64,000 nt of DNA, taken from NCBI RefSeq assembly GCF_018294505.1, contig NC_057797.1, forward strand, positions 125,245,116 through 125,309,115, given 5' to 3'. The translations under genes and the position numbers were made by a program. The notes beneath the pieces were generated by a model. It was not told where the DNA came from. It made no database searches and saw only the letters and a list, made by a program, of their open reading frames with translations. Shown here piece after piece: positions 20,357 through 33,019 of the stretch. Origin of the DNA: Triticum aestivum (lineage: Eukaryota > Streptophyta > Magnoliopsida > Poales > Poaceae). Numbering within the stretch: position 1 is the stretch's first letter; every line of letters starts with the position of its first letter.

Positions 20357-23300
20357 TGTCACAGCCCTAGAGTACCTGAGTGAAATAGTTGCATCTGCAC
20401 TCATGCATCATGTCTAAATTCTGAAAGTTGAATTGAGGTTAGTTGAAACCCTCATAAATCACTTCAAAAATAATCAACATTAAAACCTTTTCAAAGAAGT
20501 CCAAGAAAATGTTCCTCTTAGTCTCTGAAAATATTGGCAAGAGGTAAAACTTAAAACAATATTTTTGGAATCTCATAGATATTTATTTTGGGCCTTTGAA
20601 TTAAATCAATAACTATTTGCATTGGATATATATTTATTAATTAATTAATATATGTCCAATAATTCTGATCTTTGGTGGAGGGCTTTGGAATAACCCAACT
20701 AGTCCCTACAAGAATTATCAGAAGCAACAAAAATGATTTATTGTCTAAAACTAAATCAAAACAAATTATAGAAAAATAGAAAACATAATTTAATTAAAAG
20801 AGAGAGAGAGAGAAGGACTAACCTGGCACTTACCTCGGCCCACCTACCTGTGCGGCCTGCTGTTGAAGCCGGCCCTGCCCAGCCACCCCCCTGCCAGTTG
20901 TCTTCCTCCTCTCGCCAGAAGGCAGAGGAGAAGCTAGCCACGGCGCCGCGGCGTGCCACGCCGGCAGCTGCCTGCCTGGCTGCCCCCTCGTCGCCCTGGA
21001 CTTCCTCTGCGACGCCATGCTACCCCCCTGGACCCCCTCGACCGCTCCCCTCTCTCCCTGCCTCGCTCTCTCTCGCTCTCTCTCCCAAAGCCGAGCGGAG
21101 CCATCGCCGCCACTCCTTGTTGCCGTGTCCACCGCCTCCCCATCGCTTCCCCGACCAGTCCAGGCGCTCCACCACATCGTCCCCGACCTCTCCGCCAAGT
21201 CAAGCAAGCTGGGACGCACCGCAGCACCGCCATCGCCGTCTTCTTCAACCTCGGTCCGCCGAGATCGCCGGCGACCGTGCGCCTGCTCCGTTGCTTCCCC
21301 GAGCTCCCCAAGACCACCGCTGCACTCCCCGTGAGCTTCTCCTTCGATCCCCACTTCCCCCTTGCTCGTTTGCGCCGTGTAGTCGCCGCCCTCTTCGAGC
21401 CCGAGAGCATCTCGCCGGCGGCCATGGCGTAGCCGTGGACACAGCCGTGCAAGCTCGCAACCGAGCACTTCACCGCACTCGCTGTGTCCCCAGGAGCCCG
21501 CAGAACCCCTTCGCACCTCCCGCCGTGCCTCCTAGCGACGACCCTGAGCTCGCTCGAGCTCCCGCAGCCGCCAACGTCGTCGCCGGCGTCTTTTCCGACC
21601 ACCCCGAGCCCAAACACCACCACCACTCGACGCGGCAGCCCCCCAGCTTCACGTAGATGCTCCCCGTGCGCCAAATAGGGCCCTGCAGCGAAATCCCGAC
21701 TCCCTCCGCCGCGGATTTGGTCGCCGGCAGCTAAACGCCGGTAGCTGACGTGGCCGTCATTAGCGGTTAAACATCCCACTAACCAACCCCTCTAGAGCCA
21801 CTGCCATGTGGGCCCTAGTGCCCAATTAGTTAGTTAACTACTCTGTTAGATTAGCACCGATCTCAGGAGGGCCCCACCTGTCATTTTGACTTTGCCACGT
21901 CACACGTTGACCGACCCCACACGTCAGTGTTGACCCGGCTGACGTGGCAGTTGACTAGGCCCACCTGTCATCCACCAAACCAGCCTGTGTCACTGACGCG
22001 TGGATCCCACACGTCAGGTTTGACCTGGACCCGCCTGTTGACCTGCTGAGGTCAGCATGACCTAATGCTGACGCAATAACTCATTTCCTGGATTTATTAT
22101 AATTCGGAAAATTCTAGAAATTAGTAAACTTCTAAAATTCATAGAAATTCAACCGTAACTCCAAATGAAATAAATTATATATGAAAAATGATCAGAAAAA
22201 TCCAAGGAATCTGAATATGGCTTTTCCATGCATGTTTGAACAACTTAACCTCACTGTCTAGTCCAAAACATGATAATGCACTATTTGAATTCATAGTTTG
22301 AATTTGAATTTGAACCTAGTGTTCAAACCAATTTCATTTAATTGTGTTGCTAGTTGCATTAGCTCAATCAACAACATATTGCCATGTCATTATCATGCAT
22401 CATGTTGTGCATCACATTGATTGTGTTCCTTCTCTATTGCCGGTGGTTGTCCCCTCTCGATAGACGTTGTACCGACGCGGTGATCGTTGACACTGATGAA
22501 GACCCAATGATATCTTCAGAAGTGTCAGGCAAGCAAAACCCCCTTGTTCATTCCGATACAACCCCACTCTCTCGCTCCTGCTCTATTTTACTGCATTAGG
22601 ACAACAACGATTCATCTGTTACTTGTTGCGGTAGTTGAACCCCTTTCCTCTGCATGACCTGTCATTGCCACAGTAAATAGATGAAACCCACTAGCATGAG
22701 TAGGAGTTGTTTGAGCCCTGATGTGCCTACTCGTTCTTGCTTGTTTGTCATGCCTACTATTGCATAGAGTTGTGTTAGGTCTGATTCATCGGGAATGAAT
22801 CGGAGTTGTGTGAACATGTCCTACTGTGTGTGAGCTAAGTGTGTGAACACATTTTGGTAAAGGTAGCGGTGAGAGGCCATGTAGGAGTACATGGTGGGTT
22901 GTCTCATTGAAACCGTCCTCAGAACTGAGTTCTGTGTCTGTGATCCATGAACAGCTACTACCACTCATTGGGATCCTTAATTGACCCTCTCGGCTTCTTA
23001 ATCACCCTAGTACTCTGTCCAGGAGTTGCAACTAGTTTCTGTTGTTTGTAGGTTATGTGTTGGCGGCTGTGCGTAGCACTGACCCTAGGGGTGGGCTATG
23101 TTGCGGTAGATACACCATGGCACGGTGTACCGGGCGCCCGTTTGGTGACTCGGGAATCCTGTTCACATCGTTCGGGGCCGTATGTGGAAACCTCGGCCGG
23201 ACTCCCTGCGGATGGAACTTGGATAGGCGATAAACCTGGACTAGAGACTTAAGTGTTTAGGTAGGCCGTGGCCGACACCCTCGCCAGGCTTCCGCTTGAA

Positions 23301-24621
23301 GGTTGCCGAGATACATGACATGTATATGGTGGTAAGTGGTGGGAGCGTGTGTGAAGAAGTACACCCCTGCAGGGTTATCATTATCTATTCGAATAGCCAG
23401 ATTCCTCGGATATGGAAACTTGGACCCCTTGCATAGTTCATAGACAAGTGAAAGTGGATACTCTAAAACTCGCAAGATAAGTGTGAGTGCTATGGATGGC
23501 CTTCTCATAGGGAGACGGGAGCAGTTCCATAGTGGTGTATTGAATGGTGAATATGTGGACTTGTGTGCGCCACCTCAAAAGAGTTGCTTGCGGTCGTAGT
23601 TCAGGTTAGCCACTGAGTCAAAGCTGGCTTGCTGCAGTTAAACTCCACCACCCCCCCTTGTTGATACCGATGCATACGTAGCTAGTTCTGATGTAAGTCT
23701 TGCTGAGTACCTTTGTACTCACGTTTGCTTAATTTATGTTTTGCAGAGAGACTTCAGTCTCGCTAGTAGTTCCGCATGGACTTCGACGTTTAGCTTGATA
23801 CCTCAGCTACGATCTTGTGCCCTCGGCAGGATCTGGTAGATAGTCAGGCTTCTTAGCCTTTTTCATTTGTAGATGTCTGTACTCAGACATGTTAAGCTTC
23901 CGCATGTGCTTTGCATTGTATGCTCTGAATGATGGGTCATGAGACCCATGTTTGTAATATCTCGCTCCTCGGAGCCTAATGAATAAATACTTGAGTTGTA
24001 GAGTTATGTTGTGATGCCATGTTGTATTTACACATATCGAGCATATTGTGTGTATGATTGAAATGCTTGGTATGTGTGGGATCCGACAATCTAGTTGATT
24101 ATCCTTGGCAGCCTCTCTTATGGGGAAATGTAGTCTAGTGCTTCCATGAGCCATAGTAGTCCGCTACAGCCCGGTTCACCGGAGTCCTGCTAGCCCAGCA
24201 CTACTGCTCAGGACACTTGACTGGCTGGCATGTGTTTCACTTCGTTCCTGTGTCTGTCCCTTCGGGGAAATGGCACGCGGTGACATCCGGAGTCCTGCCT
24301 AGCATGGTACAGCCCGGTTCCCGGAGTCCTGTTAGCCCAGTGCTACAGCCCGGACTCACACGTTGTTGACCGACATGCTCGATGCGAATCATGTATGCCT
24401 GTCCCCATAGGTTAGTGCCGCTTTGGGTTAACGACTAGCCATGTCGGCCCGGGTTCTTTGTCATATGGATGCTAGCGACACTATCATATACGTGAGCCAA
24501 AAGGAGCAAATGGTCCCGGGCCAGGTAAGGTGGCACCCGTGGGAATACCGTGTGTGAGGCCGCAAAGTGATATGATGTGTTACATGCTAGATCGGTGTGA
24601 CTTAGGATCGGGGTCCTGACA
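20357..24621 (+). mobile_element. Solo LTR of a long-LTR retrotransposon (4265 bp) with perfect TSD
   Basis: The insert begins TGTCACAGCCC and ends GTCCTGACA (TG...CA) and is flanked by TCTAT at 20352-20356 and 24622-24626. Element 3 has the empty site at about 35178-35186 (CCAATCTAC...), which proves insertion into element 2 after the two elements diverged. No internal terminal repeats, primer-binding site or ORF with a known domain was found, so it is read as a solo LTR left by LTR-LTR recombination. A GC-rich block lies at 20840-21720 with a (GA)n tract just before it. The length fits LARD-type LTRs such as Sukkula, but this family name is a guess. Strand is arbitrary. Confidence 0.75.
20800..20814. 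repeat. (GA)n microsatellite
   Basis: A short GA run in the solo LTR, at the border of its AT-rich start and GC-rich middle. Confidence 0.9.
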
Positions 24622-24626
24622 TCTAT

Positions 24627-25985
24627 CCCCCTAGGAGCATGCGCGTAGTGCTTGGTTTTGATGACTTGTAGAGTTTTGCAATAAGTATGTGAGTTCTTTA
24701 TGACTAATGTTGAGTCCATGGATTATACGCACTGTCATCCTTCCACCCTTGCTAGCCTCTCTACTACCGCACAACTTTCACCGATACAATAAACCCACCA
24801 TTTACCTTCCTCAAAACAGCCACCATACCTACCTATTATGACATTTCCATAGCCATTCCGAGGTATATTGCCATGCAACTTTCCGCCATTTTGTTTATTA
24901 TGACATGCTCCATCATTGTCATATTGCTTTGCATGATCATGTAGTTGACATCGTATTTGTGGCAAAGCCACTATTCATAATGTTTTCATACATGTCACTC
25001 TTGATTCATTTCCCATCCCGGTACACCACCGGAGGCATTCATATAGAGTCATATTTTGTTCTAAGTATCGAGTTGTAATTCTTGAGTTGTAAGTAAATAA
25101 AAGTGTGATGATCTTTATTATTAGAGCATTTTCCCATGTGAGGAAAAATAGAGAAAGGCCAAAAAAAAGAGAAGGCAGAAAAAATGAGAGAAAACGAGAG
25201 AAGGGGCAATGCTACTATTCTTTTACCACACTTGTGCATCAAAGTAGCACCATGATCTTCATGATAGAGAGTCTCTTATTTTGTCACTTTCATATACTAG
25301 TGGGAGTTTTCGTTATAGAACTTGGCTTGTATATTCCAACAATGGGCTTCCTCAAAATGCCCTAGGTCTTCGTGAGCAAGCAAGTTGGATGCACACCCAC
25401 TTAGTTTCTTTTGTTGAGCTTTCATTCATTTATAGCTCTAGTGCATCCGTTGCATGGCAATCCCTACTCACTCACATTGATATCTATTGATGGGCATCTC
25501 CATAGCCCATTAATATTCCTAGTTGATGTGAGACCATCTTCCTCCTTTTTGTCTTCTCCACAACCACCATTATATTCCACCTATAGTGCTATGTCCATGG
25601 CTCACGCTCATGTATTGCGTGAAAGTTGAAAAAGTTTGAGAATACTAAAGTATGAAACAATTGCTTGGCTTGTCATCGGGGTTGTGCATGATTTGAATAT
25701 TTTGTGTGACGAAGATGAGCATAGCCAAACTATATGATTTTGTAGGGATGAACTTTCTTTGGCCACGTTATTTCGAGAAGACGTGATTACTTCGTTAGTA
25801 TGCTTGAAGTATTATTATTTTTATGTCAATATGAAAATTTTGTCTTGAACCTTTTGGATCTGAACATTCATGCCACAATAAAGAAAATTACATTGATAAT
25901 TATGTTAGGTAGCATTCCACATCAAAAATTCTGTTTTTACCATTTACCTACTCAAGGACGAGCAGGAATTAAGCTTGGGGATGCT
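24627..25985 (+). mobile_element. Element 2 internal region, 3' segment with polypurine tract
   Basis: Colinear with 35183-36602 of element 3: the same CCCCCTAGGAGCATGCGCGTAG start, the same CTCATGTATTGCGTGA word, and a common end with GACGAGCAGGAATTAAGCTT. The polypurine tract AAGCTTGGGGATGC at 25971-25984 is followed at once by the 3' LTR. Open frames here are short, recur in both elements in broken form, and show no known domain. Confidence 0.7.
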
Positions 25986-27567
25986 TAATACATCTCCAAT
26001 GTATCTATAATTTTTGATTGTCCCATGCTATTATATTATCTGTTTTGGATGTTTAATGGGCTTTAATATGCTCTTTTATATTATTTTTGGGACTAACCTA
26101 TTAACCGGAGGCCCAGTGCCACTTTCTGTGTTTTTGCCTATTTTAGAGTTTCACAGAAAAGGAATACCAAGCGGAATCCAAACGGAATGAAACCTTCGTG
26201 ATGATATTTCTTGGACCGAAAGCAATCCAGAAGACTTGGAGTTGAAGTCTGGAACTCCGCGAGGCGGCCAAGAGGCAGGAGGGCGTGCCCAGGGGGGTAG
26301 GTGCGCCCCACCCTTGTGGGCCCCTCGTAGCTCCACGGACGTACTTCTTTCGCCTATATATACTCTTATACCCTAGATCAATCACAAAGAGCCATGAACC
26401 CACTTTTCCACCGCCGCAAACTTCTGTACCCGTGAGATCCCATCTTGGGGCCTTTTCCGGCAATATGCTGGAGGGGGAATCAATCACGTAGGGCTTCTAC
26501 ATCAATACCATAGCCTCTCCGATGAAGCGTGAGTAGTTACCACAGACCTTCGGGTCCATAGTTATTAGCTAGATGGCTTGTTCTCTCTCTTTGATTCTCA
26601 ATACAAAGTTCTCCTTGATGTTCTTGGAGATCTATTTGATGTAATACTCTTTTGCGGTGTGTTTGCCGAGATCCGATGAATTGTGGCTTTATGAACAAGA
26701 TTATCTATGAATATTATTTGGTTCTTCTCAATTCTTATATGCATGATTTGATATATTTGCAAGTCTCTTCGAATTATTGGTTTACTATGGCCTACTAGAT
26801 TGATCTTTCTTGCAATGGGAGATGCTTAGCTTTGAGTTCAATCTTGTGGTGTCCTTTCCCAGTGACAATAGGGGCAGCAAGGCACGTATTGTATTGTTTC
26901 CATCGAGGATAAAAAGATGGGGATTATATCATATTGTTTGAGTTTATCCCTCTACATCATGTCATCTTGCTTAATGCGTCACTTTGTTCTTATGAACCTA
27001 ATACTCTAGATGCATGATGGATAGCGGTCGATGTGTGGAGTAATACTAGTAGATGCAAAATCGTTTCGACATACTTGACACGGACGTGATGCCTATATTC
27101 ATGATCATTGACTTAGATATCTTCATAACTATGCACTTTTCTATCAATTGCTCGGCAGTAATTTGTTCACCCACCGTAATACATGCTATCTTGAGGGAAG
27201 CCACTAGTGAAACCTATGGCCCCCGGGTCTCTTTCTTATTATATTGCATCTCTTTTATTTACATCGCATATCGTTTACTATTTTGCAATCTTTACTTTCC
27301 AATCTATTCAACAAAAATACCAAAAATATTTACCTTACTATCTTTATTAGATCCCACTTTTGCGAGTGACCATGAATGGATTGACAACCCCTTTATCATG
27401 TTTGTTGCAAGGTTCTTGATTGTTTGTGCAGGTACTAGTTGACTTGTGCATTGTCTCCTACTGGATTGATACCTTGGTTCTCAAAAACTGAGGGAAATAC
27501 TTACGCTACTTTGCTGCATCACCCTTTCCTCTTTAAGGGAAAACCAATGCATGCTCAAGAGGTAGCA
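25986..27567 (+). repeat. Element 2, 3' LTR
   Basis: Starts TAATACATCTCCAATGTATC (TG mutated to TA) and ends GAGGTAGCA, followed by the TSD TAAGT. It has an extra segment of about 20 bp near its start that is missing from the 5' LTR. Confidence 0.85.
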
Positions 27568-27572
27568 TAAGT

Positions 27573-30075
27573 TTTCCTATTTTTCTAGAATTTTAAGAGT
27601 TATAGAAGTATGGTCATTGTTCAGATCATTACAGACTATTTTGTTTTTGGCAGATTCTGTTTTCGATGCAAAGTTTGCTTCTTTTAGTGTTTCCATAGCT
27701 TATATTAAGTGTTATAAATTGTGGAAATGATAAGATACAGTAGATTATGTGAGAACAATTATGAATCTTGTCTTTGACAGTACCCAAGTGAATAATTTGC
27801 TCTTTATCATACTAATCCATCTCACGAAGTTCCGTTAAGTTTTGTGTGATTGAAGTTTTCAAGTTTTGGGTGAGATATCGATATGAGGAGAAACATGAGT
27901 GGCAAGACACTAAGGTTGGGGATGCCCAAGGCACCCAAAGGTAATATTCAAGGAAGATCCAAGCAACTAAGCTTGGGGATGCCCCGGAAGGCATCCCCTC
28001 TTTCGTCTTCAACATTATCGGTAACCTTACTTGAAGCTATATTTTTATTCATCACATGATATGCGTTTTGGTTGGAGCGTCATTTTATGTTGTTGAGGTT
28101 TTCTTGCTGCTATTCAGAATAATGATTTGCATCTTTTATTTCAATAAAATTGTCAAGTATAGCCTTTACCATGCTTATTTTGCAAGTCTATATGTTGCTG
28201 TTTTGAAAACAAAAAGTTTTCTATTATTGTCTGAATTCTTTAGAAAAGTCAGAACGTGATAAAATCTTGATTTTTTATGAAATAAGCTACAAATATTTTT
28301 ATTGTGTGGTAATTTCTAAGAATTTTTGGAGCTATCATTGTATGAATATTCTTGCATTCTTTACACACTGTCCTGTTTAGACAGATTGTTGTTATGTTTG
28401 CATTATTTGCATATGTTTGCTTGTTTAATGATTCTATTTGAGGATAGGAGTATTAAATATGCAAATCCATTTAGTATGCAATGTTAAATTATAATTTTAG
28501 TGATTTTCTATAATAGAGAATGATAAGGTTTTGTCATTTTCTATAGTGGAGAATGTTAAATCTGAAATTATATATGTTTCATATGCTTATCCCATGGGAA
28601 GTAATGACTTCATGTATAAGAAGTATAAGTGCTAAAATATATTGAAAGTTAGCAAACACAACATTGTTCACTTGAACAATTCATGAAAGAATATTGAATG
28701 AAGAGAGATTTCACATACAAATATAATATCTTGGACATCTTCTACGATTCTGAGCCCCATTAATTATTTTCAAACTTGAGCAAATTAGTTGAAGTTGGAC
28801 AAGGAAGACAACGTAATGAGTTATGTTTCGGTATATTTGTATAGTAGTTATATTGTTATGGATCCTCCAACATGTGGTGCTTCCTTAGGAACTTTTGCTA
28901 GCCTTCGCCTGTACTAAGTGGAAACACTGCTTGTGCATACAAATCCTTAAACCCAAAGTTATTCCGTATGAGTCCATCTTACCTACCTATATGCGGTATT
29001 TACCTGCCGTTCCAAGTAAATTTGGATTGCCAAACTCTAGATCTCAAATAATAATCTGTTATGTATGCCCAAATAGCTCATGAAGCAACAGGGGGCTATA
29101 AGCACCTTGCATGCTAGGTGGGCTATTCTTTCGATGAGTGTTTATTTGCTTGTAATTCACGAGAAAGTGGCTGGTAATTGGGATGCCCAGTCCTACGATC
29201 AAAATCAAAATATAGTAATAAAACAAAACTCCCCCGGATTTTTGTTGGTATGGAGGGCACTCGTGGATTCGGCTAGCCATGGCCTCTATTTGTTGGTGGG
29301 GGGAGTAAAACTTCACCTTTCTGTTTGGGAACCACCTATAATGTGTCTAGCATGGAAGATGTTGAAAACTCTTGGTCATGAAAGAATACCTCTCAAAATT
29401 ATATTCATCTCTGTTTTAAAAGCTTCGAGCTCTCGCACCAGTGCAAATCCCTGCTTCCCTCTGCGAAGGGCCTATATTTTACTTTTATGCAAGATTCAGT
29501 AGTATTCCTTCTCATTTCAACCTCAATTACTCTCTAGTTGGCAAGTATCATGTGGTGGGGAAAGATCCAAGCATATATGTCCATTCAAATATATTTGATC
29601 AGGAATTATTATTGTTGACAACTATCTATATGATAAATAGGTTGGGAGGCGAAACATTAAGCCCCTATCTTTCTCTGTGTTTGATGGATGCTATTTTTTC
29701 TAAAAATATGCTTTGAGTGTCAGCAATCATGGAAGACTATATGATATTTGAGTACGTGGAATTTGCTAAATCAAAGCTCTTACATAGACCCTTCCTAAAA
29801 ATAAGATGAATTGCAATTGTTTGATGACTGAGAACATGGTTTGTTAGTTTTCAAGAAAGTTTATGGTCTATGCTTTAACATGTGAATAGGTTGCTACTTG
29901 ATCATGAGAAGTTTTATGAGATGAGCTACTGTTTATGATATATAAAGATGCTAGAAAATGTGTTTGGAACTATCATTGATCAAACTTATGCACTATGCTA
30001 GCATTCACACTTCATAAATTATTTCTTTTATCATTTACCTACTCCAGGACAAGCAGGAATCATGCTTGGGGATGC
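27573..30075 (+). mobile_element. Element 1 internal region, second segment
   Basis: Resumes element 1 after element 2. It carries the double hairpin (27912-27998), a long AT-rich part with broken open frames at 29080-29716 that have no recognisable domain, and the polypurine motif ATGCTTGGGGATGC at 30062-30075 directly before the 3' LTR. Parts near 29950-30070 match the sequence preceding the 3' LTR of related elements. Confidence 0.7.
27975..27998 (+). other. Conserved 9-bp hairpin, element 1 copy
   Basis: GGGGATGCC, loop CCGGAA, GGCATCCCC. The stem is identical to those at 19675-19698 and 34494-34517. Confidence 0.75.
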
Positions 30076-30355
30076 TGATATGTCTCCAACATATCTATAA
30101 TTTATGAAGTATTCATGCCATGTTTACTACAATTTTATATGGTTTCGGTATGATTTGATTAGAACTAACCTGGACTAACGATGTTTTCAGCAGAACTACC
30201 GTGGTGTCATTTTATGTGCAGAAATAAAAGTTCTCGGAATGGGCTGAAAATTTACGGTGATTTTTATGGACCAAAAGAGACCCCCGAAGCACCGGAGCTG
30301 GGTCAGGAAGTGGACAAGGAAGCCACAAGCTCGCTAGGCACGCACTACCCCCAGG

Positions 30356-32043
30356 TGATACGTCTCCAATGTATCTATAAATTTTTATTATTCCATGCTA
30401 TTATATTATCAACCTTGGATGTTTTATATGCATTTATATGCTATTTTATATGATTTTTAGGACTAACCCATTAACCTTGAGCCCAGTGCCAGTTTTTGTT
30501 TTTTCCTTGTTTTTGAGTATCGCGGAAAAGGAAAACTAAACAGAGTCCAATTGACCTGAAATTTCACGAAGATCATTTTCGGACCAGAAGAAGCCCACGG
30601 AGTACCGGAGATGGGCCAGAAGAGTCCCGAGGCCACCACGAGGGTGGGGGCATGCCCTACCCCCTGGGCGCGCCCCCTACCTCGTGGCCGCCTCGGGGAA
30701 CTCCCCTGACTTGTTCCCGTCTCCAACACCTCTTATATATATCCAAACTTCCAGAAAGAAACCTAGATAGGGAGTTTCACCGCCGCAAGCCTCTGTAGCC
30801 ACTGAAAACCAATCTAGACCCGTTCCGGCACCCTGCCAGAGGGGGGAATCCCTCTCCGGTGGCCATCTTCATCATTCTGGCGCTCTCCATGACGAGGAGG
30901 GAGTAGTTCACCCTCGGGGCTGAGGGTATGTACCAGTAGCTATGTGTTTGATCTCTCTCTCTCTCATGTTCTTGATTGGGCATGATCTTGATGTATCGTG
31001 AGCTTTGCTATTATAGTTCGATCTTATGATGTTTCTCCCCCTCTACTCTCTTGTGATGGATTGAGTTTTCCCTTTGAAGTTATCTTATCGGATTGAGTCT
31101 TTAAGGATTTGAGAACACTTGATGTATGTCTTGCATGTGCTTATCTGTGGTGACAATGGGATATCACGTGATCCAATTGATGTATGTTTTGGTGATCAAC
31201 TTGCGAGTTCCGTGACCTCGTGAACTTATGCATAGGGGTGGGCACACGTTTTCGTCTTGACTCTCCGGTAGAAACTTTGGGGCGCTCTTTGAAGTTTTTT
31301 TGTGTTGGTTTAATAGATGAATCTGAGATTGTGTGATGCATATTGTATAATCATACCCACGGATACTTGAGGTGACATTGGAGTATCTAGGTGACATTAG
31401 GGTTTTGGTTAATTTGTGTCTTAAGGTGTTATTCTAGTACGAACTCTAGGATAGATAGAACGGAAAGAATAGCTTTGTGTTATTTTACTACGGACTCTTG
31501 AATAGATCGATCAGAAAGGATAACTTTGAGGTGGTTGCGTACCCTACAATAATATCTTCGTTTGTTCTCCGCTATTAGTGACTTTGGAGTGCCTCTTTGT
31601 TGCATGTTGAGGGATAGTTATATGATCCAATTATGTTATTATTGTTGAGAGAACTTGTACTAGTGAAAGTATGAACCCTAGGCCTTGTTTCCTAGCATTG
31701 CAATACCATTTGTGCTCACTTTTATCTCTTGCTACCTTGCTGTTTTATATTTTTAGATTACAAAAACCTATATCTACCATCCATATTGCACTTGTATCAC
31801 CATCTCTTCGTCGAACTAGTGCACCTATACAATTTACCATTGTATTGGGTGTGTTGGGGACACAAGAGACTCTTTGTTATTTGGTTGCAGGGTTGTTTGA
31901 GAGAGACCATCTTCATCCTACGCCTCCCATGGATTGATAAACCTTAGGTCATCCACTTGAGGGAAATTTGCTACTGTCCTACAAACCTCTGCACTTGGAG
32001 GCCCAGCAACGTCTACAAGAAGAAGGTTGTGTAGTAGACATCA
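30356..32043 (+). repeat. Element 3, 5' LTR
   Basis: Begins TGATACGTCTCCAATGTATC. TATA-like run TATATATAT at about 30734-30742, with the 3' LTR copy at 36982-36989. A short (CT)n tract lies near 30950-30963. The block with GGGCGCGCCCCCTACC at 30666-30681 is repeated in the 3' LTR. Confidence 0.85.
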
Positions 32044-32054
32044 AGCTCTTTTTC

Positions 32055-32071
32055 TGGCACCGTTGCCGGGG
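32055..32071 (+). other. Primer-binding site of element 3, tRNA-Asp type
   Basis: TGGCACCGTTGCCGGGG, one base different from the element 2 site and from perfect complementarity to tRNA-Asp(GUC). Confidence 0.8.
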
Positions 32072-32169
32072 TGGCGAGTGCTTGAAGGTATATCTTTAGA
32101 TCTTGCAATCGAATCTTTTTGTTTCTTGTTTTATCACTAGTTTAGTCTATAACAGAAAATTACAAAAAA

Positions 32170-32934
32170 ATGGAATTAAGGGTACCTTATATGCTTCATC
32201 TTTTTAATATCTTTCATGAAAATAAGGATTCTAATAATTGTGCCAAAATGCTAGAAGAAGAATGCATTAAAATGTTTGGCACTAAATCTTTGAATGATGA
32301 GCATGATTGCAATGTTGTTAGTACGATCTCTTTGAATATCCATAGTACTAATGATGATTGCACTAGTCATGATGAAAATGTCTCTTATAAGCATGTCAAT
32401 TTTTGTGGAGTGCATTGGGTTTGCAAGTACACACCAAATAGGGAAGATAGATTTTGCAAGAGGCATAAGTATTTAGAAACTAAATGGTTGCAAGAAAGGC
32501 TAGATGTCTGTGCTGAAAATTTAAATTTTCTTAGCCATCCTTGTGAACTTTGCAATGAACATGGTCATTTAAATATCCAATGCAAACTGTTTCATGATCG
32601 AATCGTGTCCAAAAATTGTGATGACTTGATTTCCCTTGCGCATCATAATGAACTTAGTTTGCTTGTGGGTTATGAAGAAATGAAACGTATAACTAAGGAT
32701 CTTCCAGAATTTGTCATTGATAAAGTTCTTGATTTTGATCTAGAGCAAATTTATATGTATTCTGCGGTGAATTGCATTGAAAATCCTTATATTTCCAATT
32801 ACATAAAGTCAAGAAAACAATTAGAAGGTGAAAATAATACTAATGAAAGGGAGAGACTTCCCAATATCCTCCTATTATTTCTTATGATGAATCAGGTAAC
32901 GAGGAGGAGCCTTCTATTCAACCATTCTCATTAA
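32170..32934 (+). CDS. Gag-like ORF of element 3 with CCHC zinc knuckle (254 aa)
   Basis: The ORF starts at ATG 32170 about 100 bp after the primer-binding site and is open for 254 residues. Residues 1-45 (MELRVPYMLHLFNIFHENKD...) match the first frame of element 1 at 15025. A Cys-rich segment follows (NFCGVHWVCKYTPN, DRFCKRHKYLETKW), then CELCNEHGHLNIQC, a C-x2-C-x4-H-x4-C knuckle of the type retroviral and retrotransposon Gag uses to bind RNA. The C-terminal part is acidic and helical. No protease follows in frame. It is the best preserved ORF of the three related elements and probably gives a short RNA-binding Gag-like protein. Whether the present copy is expressed is unknown. Confidence 0.55.
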   Translation: MELRVPYMLHLFNIFHENKDSNNCAKMLEEECIKMFGTKSLNDEHDCNVVSTISLNIHSTNDDCTSHDENVSYKHVNFCGVHWVCKYTPNREDRFCKRHKYLETKWLQERLDVCAENLNFLSHPCELCNEHGHLNIQCKLFHDRIVSKNCDDLISLAHHNELSLLVGYEEMKRITKDLPEFVIDKVLDFDLEQIYMYSAVNCIENPYISNYIKSRKQLEGENNTNERERLPNILLLFLMMNQVTRRSLLFNHSH

Positions 32935-33019
32935 TAAGGAGCTCCAAAAAGAGGATTAAACCCACACATGATGTGAAGAAGAAAAAGAAAAGACGGAGAA
33001 GCAAAGGAAAAAGGTATCC

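Larger units (their letters stand above)
16308..27567 (+). mobile_element. Element 2: non-autonomous Gypsy-type LTR element with perfect 5-bp TSD
   Basis: The 5' LTR 16308-17856 (1549 bp) and 3' LTR 25986-27567 (1582 bp) both end in GAGGTAGCA, and TAAGT flanks both sides (16303-16307, 27568-27572). The primer-binding site at 17865-17882 matches the 3' end of plant tRNA-Asp(GUC). The interior has one gag-like ORF (18113-18946), conserved non-coding hairpins and no pol gene. Without the solo LTR at 20357-24621 the interior is about 3.9 kb. The LTRs are clearly diverged, with a roughly 20-bp indel near their start, so it is older than the Fatima-like and copia insertions. It lies inside element 1, a relative. 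Confidence 0.85.

Noticed and set aside
20850..21656. 268-codon plus-strand frame and overlapping minus-strand frames of similar size
   Set aside because: Low-complexity Pro/Ser/Arg-rich translation in several frames at once, a product of the GC-rich block in the solo LTR. No domain.
29080..29716. Open frames in element 1 that might be pol remnants
   Set aside because: No reverse transcriptase, RNase H or integrase motif. The nearby AT-rich sequence fits the non-coding internal part of this element group.
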